Below, piece after piece: positions 21,412 to 33,771 of a stretch of 42,792 nucleotides of DNA. The notes beneath the pieces are model-generated. The model saw only the letters and a list, made by a program, of their open reading frames with translations. It ran no database searches and was not told the origin of the DNA. The stretch's first letter is position 1. The number at the start of each line of letters is the position of its first letter. Source of the stretch: Fimbriiglobus sp. (GTDB lineage Bacteria; Planctomycetota; Planctomycetia; Gemmatales; Gemmataceae); the NCBI GenBank assembly GCA_025362195.1, contig JANYHV010000026.1:1-42792 (forward strand), written 5' to 3'. The translations under genes and the position numbers were made by a program.

Positions 21412-22418
21412 CAGGCGGACTCCCGGGTCAGGCGGCGGATAATCGCGTCGGTCAGCGTGTCGGTCGTGCCCGTGCCGCCGAGGTCGCGGGTCAGGCCGTC
21501 GGCTGCCCGCAGGGTGGACACGACGGCCGCTTCGATGCGGGCCGCGGCGGCGCGCTCGCCGATGTGGTCGAGCATCATGGCCGCGCTCCGCACGACCGCG
21601 ATCGGGTTCGCCAGCCCTTTGCCGGCGATGTCCGGGGCGCTGCCGTGGACCGCCTCGAAGACGGCATACCGGGTGCCGAGGTTGGCCCCGGGCACGACGC
21701 CCAGGCCGCCGACCAGCCCCGCACACAGGTCCGAAATCACGTCGCCGAACAGGTTCTCCATCACGAGCACGTCGAACTTCGTCGGGTCCATCACGAGTTC
21801 CAGGCAGACGTTGTCGATCGGCTTTTCCTCGAAGCGGAGGAACGGGTACTCGTCGGCCACCTCGCGGGCGCATTCGAGGAACAGGCCGTCCGAGAGGCGC
21901 ATCACGTCGGCCTTGTGGCAAAACGTCACGAGGTGCCGGCCGCCGGTGCGGGCCAGCTCGAAGGCGAAGCGGACGATGCGCTCGCAGGCCGGCCGCGTGA
22001 TGACCCGCAGGCTCTCGACGACGCCGGGCACGACGACGTGCTCCATGCCGGCGTACAGCCCCTCGGTGTTCTCGCGGACGACGACCAGATCGACGCCGGT
22101 GAACGGGGTGACGACGCCCGGCAGGTTCTTCACCGGCCGCACGCTGGCGTACAGGTCGAGGCCCTTGCGGAGCCGCACGTTGATCGACCGGAAGCCCTTG
22201 CCGACCGGCGTGGTACACGGGCCTTTGAGCGCGACGCGGTGCTTGCGGACGAGGGTCAACGTCTCCTCGGGCAGCGGTTCGCCGTGCGTCTCGACGGCCC
22301 CGACGCCCGCCGCCGCCGGCACCCAGTCGATGGCCACGCCCGCCGCCGCGACGACGCGGCAGGCCGCGGCGGTCACCTCCGGGCCGATGCCGTCCCCGGC
22401 GATCAAAACGATCTGCAT
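21411..22418 (-). CDS. NAD-type isocitrate dehydrogenase family enzyme, canonical subunit
   Basis: This is a 335-residue protein starting at ATG 22418 (AGGGA 6 bases upstream). The full family motif set is present: AGDGIGPEV (residues 7-15), the substrate-binding GFRSINVRLRKGLDLYASVRPV, RENTEGLYAGMEH with catalytic Tyr, CHKADVMRLSDGLF with catalytic Lys, ENLFGDVISDLCAGLVGG with metal Asp residues, and the cofactor loop AVHGSAPDIAGKGLANP. The RSINVRLRKGLDLYA stretch favours an NAD-dependent isocitrate dehydrogenase over 3-isopropylmalate dehydrogenase; homoisocitrate dehydrogenase cannot be excluded. Reaction: oxidation and decarboxylation of isocitrate to 2-oxoglutarate. It is the first of two overlapping paralogues, and 2-oxoglutarate is the carbon skeleton used by GltB encoded nearby. 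Confidence 0.85.
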   Translation of the reverse strand: MQIVLIAGDGIGPEVTAAACRVVAAAGVAIDWVPAAAGVGAVETHGEPLPEETLTLVRKHRVALKGPCTTPVGKGFRSINVRLRKGLDLYASVRPVKNLPGVVTPFTGVDLVVVRENTEGLYAGMEHVVVPGVVESLRVITRPACERIVRFAFELARTGGRHLVTFCHKADVMRLSDGLFLECAREVADEYPFLRFEEKPIDNVCLELVMDPTKFDVLVMENLFGDVISDLCAGLVGGLGVVPGANLGTRYAVFEAVHGSAPDIAGKGLANPIAVVRSAAMMLDHIGERAAAARIEAAVVSTLRAADGLTRDLGGTGTTDTLTDAIIRRLTRESA

Positions 22419-22646
22419 GACAATTCCCTGGCGAGTCCCGGAGAGGGGTACGCTCAACTTGCGACCGGCCGCGGTCCCCGGCAAGGCAGTTTTCGCGGCG
22501 GGCCGTCGTCGGGCTTGTGCCGGTCGTGACGATTTCCGTGGTTGCGTCAGTCGGTCCACCGGTTACCGTGGGGAATGGCGTCACCACCGGCCCGCCGCCC
22601 CGCCGATGGAGACGACGAACCGCCTAGTCCCACGGAACCGACCCGG

Positions 22647-23534
22647 ATGTCCGCCGACGCCACGACCCCCGAACACGCCGCAAGCGACGACCCGGCCGCC
22701 CCGGCCGCGCCGTCGGGCCTGCGGTCACTCGGCGAAGCCCTTTTCGCCCCGGTCGCCGACGCCTTCGTCGGCCTGGGGGACTGGACGCTGTTCTCATTCC
22801 GCGCGACGACCGGCGTCTTCACCCGGCACCACAAGCGGTCGGAGTTCCTGCGGGCGTGCGTCGAGATCGGCGTCGGCAGTTTCGGCGTCGTGGCCATTAC
22901 CGGCGTGTTCATCGGCATGGTCCTGGCCGTGCAGGCGTACAACCAGTTCCACACGATCGGCCTGGACACGTCCCTCGGGGCCGTCATCCACATGTCGCTC
23001 GTCCGCGAACTCGGCCCGGTGCTGGCCGCGGTCATGCTGGCCGGGCGGATCGGGACCGCGATGGCCGCGCAACTGGCGACGATGCGGGTGACCGAGCAGA
23101 TCGACGCGCTCGCCTGCCTGGGCGTGGACCCGGTCAAGTTCCTGGTCGCCCCGCGCTTCCTGGCGTGCCTGGTCATGATCCCGCTGTTGACCGTCGTCGC
23201 CGACGCCCTGGGCATACTCGGCAGCACGTTCATCGCGCTCAAGGTCTTCAAGATCGACGGCTTCCACTACTGGCGGCACACGGCCAACTTCGTCACCCTG
23301 TGGGACCTGTTCATCGGCCTGTCCAAGTCGGTCGTCTTCGGCGGCGTGCTGTCGCTGATCTGTTGCCACCGCGGGTTCAACAGCCGGGCCGGGGCGGAGG
23401 GGGTCGGGCGGGCCGCGACGGAAGGGTTCGTCCTATCGTTCGTCGCCGTGCTGGTCATCGACTTCGTCCTCGGGCTGCTGTTCAACACGCTCGGCAACGT
23501 CCTCTTCCCCGCCGTCACCTCGCGCATCGCGTAA
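22647..23534 (+). CDS. mlaE: MlaE-family ABC transporter permease
   Basis: This is a 295-residue inner-membrane permease of the phospholipid/MCE transport type. The family core runs from about residue 45 to the end, with five or six hydrophobic helices and the signature segments LVRELGPVLAAVMLAGRIG, MRVTEQIDALACLGVDPVKFLVAPR and FNTLGNVLFP. The first 45 or so residues are an Ala/Pro/Asp-rich extension, and the start is uncertain: ATG 22647 is preferred, while ATG 22575 and an upstream TTG are in frame. MlaE works with the ATPase MlaF and the MCE protein MlaD, both encoded downstream (16-base gap, then a repeat-filled gap). The system moves lipids between inner and outer membranes; the direction is not readable here. 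Divergent from the IDH-like pair. Confidence 0.92.
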   Translation: MSADATTPEHAASDDPAAPAAPSGLRSLGEALFAPVADAFVGLGDWTLFSFRATTGVFTRHHKRSEFLRACVEIGVGSFGVVAITGVFIGMVLAVQAYNQFHTIGLDTSLGAVIHMSLVRELGPVLAAVMLAGRIGTAMAAQLATMRVTEQIDALACLGVDPVKFLVAPRFLACLVMIPLLTVVADALGILGSTFIALKVFKIDGFHYWRHTANFVTLWDLFIGLSKSVVFGGVLSLICCHRGFNSRAGAEGVGRAATEGFVLSFVAVLVIDFVLGLLFNTLGNVLFPAVTSRIA

Positions 23535-23550
23535 GCCCCCGGAGCAAGCG

Positions 23551-24366
23551 ATGGCGACCGTTAGCCCCCTGATCCGCCTCGACGACGTGTCCGTCAGCTT
23601 CGGCACGCAACACGTCCTGTCGCGGATCACCCTGGACGTCTTCCCGCAACAAACTCTCGTCCTGATCGGCGAGAGCGGGTGCGGCAAGTCGGTCACCCTC
23701 AAGCTCATCGTCGGCCTGCTCACGCCGACGAGCGGGGAGGTCTACTTCGCCGGCAAGTCGGTCCGCGCGATGCGCGAGCGCGAGTTGACGGCGATGCGGC
23801 TGCACGTCGGCTTCTTGTTTCAGCAGTCGGCCCTGTTCGACAGCCTGAGCGTGTTCGACAACGTCGCCTTCGGCCTCCGCGCCCAGGGGCAGTTGCGCGA
23901 GGCCGAGATCCGCGACCGCGTCCGGGAGCGGCTGCTCGAAGTCGGGTTGCCGGCGGCCGTCGAGGTCAAGATGCCGACGGAACTGTCGGGCGGGATGCGC
24001 AAGCGGGTCGGCCTGGCGCGGGCGCTGGCCATCGACCCCGAGGTGATGCTGTACGACGAGCCGACGACCGGACTCGACCCGATCATGACCGACGTGATCA
24101 ACGAGTTGATCCTGCAAACCCGGTCGCGCCGGCCGGTGACGAGCGTGGTCGTGACGCACGAAATGCGGACCGTCCACAAGGTCGCCGACCGCGTCGTCAT
24201 GCTCTACCCGCTGGCCCGCCTGGCCCCGGGGGAGCCGCAAGTGCTGTACGACGGCCCGCCGCAAAAACTCCTGACGAGCCTGAACCCGCGGGTGCGGCAG
24301 TTCGTCGAAGGCGAAGCCCGCGACCGCCTGTCCGAACTCCGCCTGGAGGCGGACGCGGCACGCTAA
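23551..24366 (+). CDS. mlaF: MlaF-family ABC transporter ATP-binding protein
   Basis: This is a 271-residue ATPase that drives the MlaE permease. Visible motifs: Walker A GESGCGKSV (residues 40-48), Q-loop FLFQQSALFDSLSVFDNV, the family-typical signature LSGGMRKRVGLARAL, Walker B VMLYDEPTTGLDP, and the switch region VVVTHEMRTVHKVADR. The GGMRKR form of the signature and FQQSALFDS are typical of MlaF/Mkl ATPases. ATG 23551 has GGAG 6 bases upstream. No STAS-domain partner (MlaB) gene is adjacent, although E. coli MlaF needs one. Next in the operon is the MCE gene, after a 215-base gap filled by inverted repeats. Confidence 0.94.
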   Translation: MATVSPLIRLDDVSVSFGTQHVLSRITLDVFPQQTLVLIGESGCGKSVTLKLIVGLLTPTSGEVYFAGKSVRAMRERELTAMRLHVGFLFQQSALFDSLSVFDNVAFGLRAQGQLREAEIRDRVRERLLEVGLPAAVEVKMPTELSGGMRKRVGLARALAIDPEVMLYDEPTTGLDPIMTDVINELILQTRSRRPVTSVVVTHEMRTVHKVADRVVMLYPLARLAPGEPQVLYDGPPQKLLTSLNPRVRQFVEGEARDRLSELRLEADAAR

Positions 24367-24370
24367 AACC

Positions 24371-24570
24371 TCGGGTGTCGGGTTTGGGGTATCGCAGACC
24401 TGCAACGAGCCGCAACCGAATTGTCTGCGATACCCCAAACCCGACACCCGACACCCGATACCCGATGCTGAAATCTCCGGTGTCGGGTGTCGGGTCTCGC
24501 AGAATCGACCGTCGACACTGACGCCCAAGCTCTGCGACACCCCAACCCCGACACCCGATACCCGATGCTG
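24371..24570. repeat. STRR-like heptad repeats forming two hairpins, inside the MCE operon
   Basis: Arms 24371-24399 and 24423-24451 are a perfect 29-base inverted repeat with a 23-base loop. A second, imperfect inverted repeat uses about 24478-24503 and 24531-24556. A 24-base stretch at 24447-24470 recurs exactly at 24547-24570, a 100-base period. All are built from the same GGGTGTC/GACACCC units as the repeat at 9213-9400. The array fills the gap between mlaF (ends 24366) and mlaD (starts 24582) and leaves only the GGAG ribosome site free. Confidence 0.92.
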
Positions 24571-24581
24571 GAGTGAGAGAT

Positions 24582-26123
24582 ATGGCCGAACGCACCACCC
24601 GCCTCCGACTCGGCCTGTTCACCGCGGCTTGCCTGGCGGCGTTGACCGGGTTGGTCGTCCTGTTCGGCGGCGCGCCGACGGTCTTCGCCAAGCGGAGCCG
24701 GTACACGGTCACCTTCCCGGAGGCCCCCGGCCTGACCGTCGGCACGCCGGTCCGCAAGTCCGGGGTGCGCATCGGCCAGGTGACCCGCGTCGATCTCGAC
24801 GAGACGAGCGGGCTGGTCCGCGTCGGCCTCGAACTCGACCCCAAGTACCCGCCGCGGAAGTCCGAGGAGCCGGTCATCACGCGGGGCCTGCTGAACGGCG
24901 ACACGGCGCTCGACTTCGTGCCCAAGAGCGAGAAACTCGTCACCGTCGCCGAGCGCGGGGAGACTTACGACCCGGACGCCGAGATCGTCGGCGTGCCGCC
25001 GCTGAACGCCCGGTCGCTCTTGAAGGACGCGACGGACGCCCTGCCGAACGCGCAGGAGAGCGTGGCCCGGGTGGTCAACTCGATCGCCCGGTTCGAGGCC
25101 GCCGTGCCCAAGGTCGAGCGGGCCGTGGACGAGATCGCCGGGCTGGCCCGCGGCGGCCGCGAGTTCGTCCCCGAGTTGCGGCAGACGAACATCAAGGTGC
25201 AAGACCTCCTCGGCCAGGCCGAAGACCCGAAAGACCAGCCGGTGAACGTCCGCGCGATGTTGAAGCAGATCATCGAGTTGCTGCAAGCCATCCGCCCGGT
25301 GGCCGACGACCTGCGCGAACTGGTGAAGGCCAACGGCCCGGAACTGACGCGGACCCTCGCGGCCGTGCGGCAAACGGCCGAGAGCGCGAACGAGGTCTTC
25401 AACCCCGAGAACCGCAAGGGCGTGGCCGCGACGATCAAGAACTTCCAGGACGGCAGCGGCGACCTCGTCAAGACGATCCGCATCGCCGCGCTCTTGATCG
25501 ACCAGGCCGAGAAGACGGTCAAGGAAGTGAACGCCCGCGTCGCGCAAACCGAAGCGGTCATCGCGTCCGTCGGCCGCGCGGCGGACAACGTCGATCGCGC
25601 GTCCAAGCCGTTCGCCGACAACTCGGCGCAACTCGTCGCCGGCCTGGGGGACAGCCTGAAGAACCTGAACACGGCCAGCGACCAACTCACGAAAGCGCTC
25701 GCCGAAGTCCGCGTGACACTGGCCACGGTGAACCGCGGCGAAGGGACCGTCGGCAAGGCGCTCACCGACCCGACGCTTTACAACAATCTGAACGACACGA
25801 CGGTCAACGTCGCGCGGTTGATGGTCCGCATCGACAAGATCGCCAAGGACCTGGAAGTGTTCGCGGACAAGGTCGCCCGCCGGCCGGAGACGGTCGGCAT
25901 CGGCGGGGTGGTGCGGCCGAGCACGGGGTTGAAGGAGTCGCCGGGGGCACCACTGCCGCCCGGCGCTTCGCTGCCGATCGCCCCGTCGCCGATCGGCGCG
26001 CCGGGGTTGCCGTTGGCCCCCGGGATGCCGCAGGCCGCGCCGCTGACGCCCATCGCCCCGGTGCCGTTCGGCCCGACCGGGGTGCCGCCGCAGACGGTCT
26101 ACTCGCCGGACCGGCCGAAGTGA
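24582..26123 (+). CDS. mlaD: MlaD-family MCE protein with long helical region
   Basis: This is a 513-residue protein starting at ATG 24582 (GGAG 8 bases upstream). One N-terminal membrane helix (about 10-32) is followed by a single MCE domain (about 38-118: YTVTFPEAPGLTVGTPVRKSG, IGQVTRVDLD, LLNGDTALDFVPK). A long region of predicted helix (about 140-440) carries heptad-like repeats of Leu, Ala and Val and could form a tunnel or bridge through the periplasm, as in PqiB-like and mycobacterial Mce proteins. The last 70 residues are Pro/Gly-rich and probably disordered. With MlaE and MlaF it makes a lipid transporter. No MlaC carrier or outer-membrane MlaA is encoded here, so the long helices may replace the carrier (inference). 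The stop codon directly abuts the stop of the converging gltB. Confidence 0.92.
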   Translation: MAERTTRLRLGLFTAACLAALTGLVVLFGGAPTVFAKRSRYTVTFPEAPGLTVGTPVRKSGVRIGQVTRVDLDETSGLVRVGLELDPKYPPRKSEEPVITRGLLNGDTALDFVPKSEKLVTVAERGETYDPDAEIVGVPPLNARSLLKDATDALPNAQESVARVVNSIARFEAAVPKVERAVDEIAGLARGGREFVPELRQTNIKVQDLLGQAEDPKDQPVNVRAMLKQIIELLQAIRPVADDLRELVKANGPELTRTLAAVRQTAESANEVFNPENRKGVAATIKNFQDGSGDLVKTIRIAALLIDQAEKTVKEVNARVAQTEAVIASVGRAADNVDRASKPFADNSAQLVAGLGDSLKNLNTASDQLTKALAEVRVTLATVNRGEGTVGKALTDPTLYNNLNDTTVNVARLMVRIDKIAKDLEVFADKVARRPETVGIGGVVRPSTGLKESPGAPLPPGASLPIAPSPIGAPGLPLAPGMPQAAPLTPIAPVPFGPTGVPPQTVYSPDRPK

Positions 26124-30866
<4,743 letters not shown>

Positions 30867-30915
30867 CGCGCCTGCCACCTGTCGTGGGGACTGGGAAAAC
30901 TCGTTCGTAATCTGA

Positions 30916-30944
30916 AGTTTACGCCCGGGCGGCGGGTCAATCAA
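30916..30944 (-). promoter_or_regulatory. Candidate gltB promoter
   Basis: On the minus strand TTGATT (30939-30944) and TAAACT (30916-30921) are separated by 17 bases; each matches four of six consensus bases. The leader to ATG 30866 would be about 43 bases and includes AGGTGG as a possible ribosome site. Confidence 0.45.
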
Positions 30945-30998
30945 CGCCCTCGGGGTAGTAACCGCGAGATTCTCCGCCCGGTCGCGCCGAAAGTCTGT

Positions 30999-31027
30999 CT
31001 TGGCACCGCCGGCAGTTTGGGGTACAA
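30999..31027 (+). promoter_or_regulatory. Candidate promoter of the TIGR03009 gene
   Basis: TTGGCA (30999-31004) and TACAAG (31022-31027) are 17 bases apart. The -35 box matches five of six consensus bases and the -10 box four of six. It is divergent from the gltB promoter, and ATG 31061 lies about 33 bases downstream. Confidence 0.5.
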
Positions 31028-31060
31028 GGCCGGTCGTCCGTGTCCCTGGAGAGCGAAGTC

Positions 31061-31960
31061 ATGACGCGATGGATCCTGGCCTTGGCGTGGGCGGGCGGTT
31101 GCGCGGCGGTGTCGGCGCAGACCCCGCCCGTCGGCCAACCGCCGGCGGGCCTGCCCCCCGCCCCGACGCCGGCGGGGACCCCGGCCGTCAGCCCGGCCTT
31201 GTGGCAGCACCTGCAGAACTGGGAAACGGTGATGAAGGGCGCGACCAACTTCTTCTGCGAGGGCAAGAAGACCCAGGACATCAAAGTCGGCGCGCGGAAG
31301 GGCAAGCGGGAGTCGAAGACGGACATCCGCTGCCAGATGCCGAGCAAGGCCCGGATGTTCCTGACGGCAGTTCCCGGCCCCGGGGAAAAAATCGACCCCA
31401 ACGACTACGACCTGTACATCGCCACGCCCAACTTGATCCTGGAGTACGACGGCAACAACAAGCGGCTCATCGAGACGCGGCTGCCCCCGGGCAGCGCCAA
31501 GGGGATGTTGCTCCTCGACTTCATGTCCGGGGCGATCACGGCCCGCGCCGCCGTCGAGCGGTTCGACATCCGGCTCCTGCAAGAAGACGCGAACTACCTG
31601 TACCTCGAACTGAAGCCGAAGACGGCGGAGGACAAGGCCGATTTCGAGTCGATGATCCTGGTCCTGTTCCGCAACATCGCGGGCCAGCCGGGGTACCTGC
31701 CGCGGCAGGTCGTCGTCCGGCGGAACAACAACCAGGAGGAAGAATCCTGGGACTTCCCGCGGCCGGCGATTAACGTCGAGGGGATCACGCCGGCGACCTT
31801 TCAGCCGGTGGTCGTGGACAAGAAAATTTGGAACGTGGTCGTTCAGAACGCGCCGGCCCAGGGGGCGCGCGACGCCCGCCCCGCGGTGGGTGCGGCCGCG
31901 ATCCCCGGCCCGGGTGCCCCGCCCGTCGTGCCGACGCCGGGCGGGCTGCCGCCGAAGTAG
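31061..31960 (+). CDS. TIGR03009 family secreted protein
   Basis: This is a 299-residue protein starting at ATG 31061. Residues 1-20 form a signal peptide (WILALAWAGGCAAVSAQ). A Pro/Gly/Ala-rich linker (21-50) precedes the core, which matches the planctomycete TIGR03009 pattern: WETVMKGATNFFCEGKKT, LYIATPNLILEYDGNNKRLIE, LDFMSGAITARAAVERFDIRL and YLYLELKPK. The core looks like an outer-membrane lipoprotein-sorting (LolA-like) sheet, which is inference. The tail (about 265-299) is again Pro/Ala/Gly-rich. Function is unknown. It appears to be transcribed alone, with a promoter candidate before it and a hairpin after it. Confidence 0.8.
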   Translation: MTRWILALAWAGGCAAVSAQTPPVGQPPAGLPPAPTPAGTPAVSPALWQHLQNWETVMKGATNFFCEGKKTQDIKVGARKGKRESKTDIRCQMPSKARMFLTAVPGPGEKIDPNDYDLYIATPNLILEYDGNNKRLIETRLPPGSAKGMLLLDFMSGAITARAAVERFDIRLLQEDANYLYLELKPKTAEDKADFESMILVLFRNIAGQPGYLPRQVVVRRNNNQEEESWDFPRPAINVEGITPATFQPVVVDKKIWNVVVQNAPAQGARDARPAVGAAAIPGPGAPPVVPTPGGLPPK

Positions 31961-31985
31961 TCCTCGACTCGAAAACCTCCCGACG

Positions 31986-32011
31986 CGCCCCGGTGATCGT
32001 TCGCCGGGGCG
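31986..32011 (+). terminator. Hairpin terminator after the TIGR03009 gene
   Basis: An 8-base perfect stem (CGCCCCGG with CCGGGGCG), a ten-base loop and a following T-containing stretch (TTCGCATTTCTC) lie 25 bases past the stop. Confidence 0.6.
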
Positions 32012-32134
32012 TTCGCATTTCTCACGCTCCTCTCACCGCGCGTGCGGCACAATCGTCAGCGCTGAGGGCACGTCTCGGTCGGCCTTCCGCCGCGCCCGGG
32101 AGCGGCTCCGCGTCTCTCTCCAGAGGACCATCCG

Positions 32135-32881
32135 ATGAAAGCGTTGAAGCGTTCACTGCTCGCCCTGGCCGTCTTCGTCGGCGCGGCCGGCCTGTCGGTC
32201 GCCGTCCAACCCCCGCAAGGCGGCGGCGGTCGCGGCGGGTTCGGCGGCGGCGGGGTCACCGGCCTCGTCAAGTCGAAAACGGTCGCGGCCGACGTCAAGA
32301 TCACCGACGAGCAATCGGCCAAGCTCAAGGACTGGTCGAAGGAATTCGCCGCCAAGAGCCAGGAGATGATGAAGGCGGGCATGGAAGGAATCGATCGTCA
32401 GGACCGCAAGGCCATGATGGAGAAGATGCCGGCCCTTCAGGCCGAAATCTCGAAGGCCGCGTACAAGGAACTCGCCACCGTCTTGAAGCCCGACCAGGTC
32501 AAGCGGCTCAAGCAGATCGAAGTCCAGATCGCCGGCCTGCGGGCGTTCTCGACTGCGGATGTGAAGGACGCGATGAAGATGGGCGACGACCAGACGGCCA
32601 AGATCAAGGACGCCGCGGACACCGCCATGAAGGACGGCCGCGACCTGAACGAAGAGTACGGGGTCAAGGGCTTCGGCGGCCGGCCGGACGACGCGGACAA
32701 GGCCAAGGAGTTCGACAAGAAGCGCGCCGCCATCACCAAGGAAGCGATGAGCAAAGTCATGGGAACCATGAGCGCCGACCAGAAGAAGAGCTGGACCGAA
32801 CTGACCGGCGACCCGATCGACGTGGCCAAGGTCCAGGCCGAAGCGATGGGCGCGCCCCGCGCCAAGGGTAAGGACATCTAA
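32135..32881 (+). CDS. Secreted helical protein of unknown function (LTXXQ-like)
   Basis: This is a 248-residue protein starting at ATG 32135 with AGGA 8 bases upstream. Residues 1-24 are a signal peptide. A short Gly-rich stretch (GGGGRGGFGGGG) is followed by a mostly helical, highly charged body with many Lys, Asp, Ala and Met residues. Two segments, KITDEQSAKLKDWSKEF and ATVLKPDQVKRLKQIEVQ, plus SADQKKSWTELTG near the end, recall the LTxxQ pattern of the Spy/CpxP periplasmic chaperone family. The match is weak, so the function remains open. It is flanked by terminator hairpins on both sides and is probably a single-gene unit. Confidence 0.7.
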   Translation: MKALKRSLLALAVFVGAAGLSVAVQPPQGGGGRGGFGGGGVTGLVKSKTVAADVKITDEQSAKLKDWSKEFAAKSQEMMKAGMEGIDRQDRKAMMEKMPALQAEISKAAYKELATVLKPDQVKRLKQIEVQIAGLRAFSTADVKDAMKMGDDQTAKIKDAADTAMKDGRDLNEEYGVKGFGGRPDDADKAKEFDKKRAAITKEAMSKVMGTMSADQKKSWTELTGDPIDVAKVQAEAMGAPRAKGKDI

Positions 32882-32909
32882 AGTCGCCGCCTCGCCCGTG
32901 GCGACTGCG

Positions 32910-32937
32910 AAACCGCTCGGGGCAACCCGGGCGGTTT
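32910..32937 (+). terminator. Strong intrinsic terminator with GCAA loop
   Basis: A 12-base stem (AAACCGCTCGGG with CCCGGGCGGTTT, one T-G pair) closed by a GCAA tetraloop is followed by TTCGTTTCC. It lies 28 bases after the stop codon at 32881. Confidence 0.85.
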
Positions 32938-33001
32938 TCGTTTCCACTGGCGGCGAGTACAATCACACCCCCACCCACATTGGACTCCTCAGGATCGTGC
33001 C

Positions 33002-33763
33002 GTGTTCGCAACGGACCCGACGAATCCGACGACGACGCTGGCGGCCTTCGCCGCTCAAAAGGCCGACGTCCACGACGCCTTCCGGGCCGTCGTGAGTTAC
33101 CGCAACTGGCTCGTGCCCGTGCCGGCGTTGACGGGGCACTACGGCCAGCCGACGCCGACCCGCCGGCTGGCGTACAGCCGGGCCGGGGAGTTCCCGGCCG
33201 GCGAACTCTGGCTGTTCACGGACGACGACGCGGCCCACCGGGCCAAGGCCGCCGGGTGCAACCTCGGCGTGTACGCGACCGGCCTGTCCGGCGTCGAGCT
33301 GTTCGCGGCCTTACCGCCCGGCACCACGGCCGTCCGGGTCAACCCGGTTTCCCCCGCCGAGCTGACGTGGAACTTCCCGCCCGAGGCGTTCGCCCTCGCC
33401 GCCGCCTGGGCGCAGGTCGTGCGGTTCGAGGAGGCCCTGGGCGGGTGGGCGGCCGGGGCACCCGTGGACCTGGCGGTCGTCGCCGCGTACCCGCAATTCC
33501 AGGCGTTCGTCTTCCCCAACCGCACCGTACTGACGATGCCCGAGCAGGGCGGGATGCTCAACCCGGCCGTCGTGTGTACGGCCCCGGACTGTGCCAAGGC
33601 GATCCTGCTCCGCGTCCCCGAAGGGATGCGGGCCGAGTTGCAGATGGTCTCGACGACCGGCCGCGAGCTGCTGGATAAACTGCCCGGGCAGGGCATGGAC
33701 GGCTTGATGCTCAACCCGGCCGGCCCCGGCACCCCCTTCCCCCTCCGGCTGACCGGCCCCTGA
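33002..33763 (+). CDS. SseB-like protein with two tandem SseB-type halves
   Basis: This is a 253-residue soluble protein with GTG 33002 as start. No signal peptide is visible. The first half has the SseB N-terminal domain layout: YRNWLVPVPALTG, GELWLFTDDDAAHRAKAAG, GVELFAALPPGTTAVRVNP. The second half repeats the plan: FQAFVFPNRTVLTMPEQ, DCAKAILLRVPEGMRAELQM and GRELLDKLPGQGMDGLMLNPAGP, where LNPAGP is the typical SseB ending. The function of SseB domains is not settled; they occur in housekeeping and secretion contexts. The gene ends 8 bases before the LamG membrane protein gene, so the pair is almost certainly co-transcribed. The start is uncertain because no strong ribosome site is seen. 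Confidence 0.65.
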   Translation: MFATDPTNPTTTLAAFAAQKADVHDAFRAVVSYRNWLVPVPALTGHYGQPTPTRRLAYSRAGEFPAGELWLFTDDDAAHRAKAAGCNLGVYATGLSGVELFAALPPGTTAVRVNPVSPAELTWNFPPEAFALAAAWAQVVRFEEALGGWAAGAPVDLAVVAAYPQFQAFVFPNRTVLTMPEQGGMLNPAVVCTAPDCAKAILLRVPEGMRAELQMVSTTGRELLDKLPGQGMDGLMLNPAGPGTPFPLRLTGP

Positions 33764-33771
33764 GCACCCCG

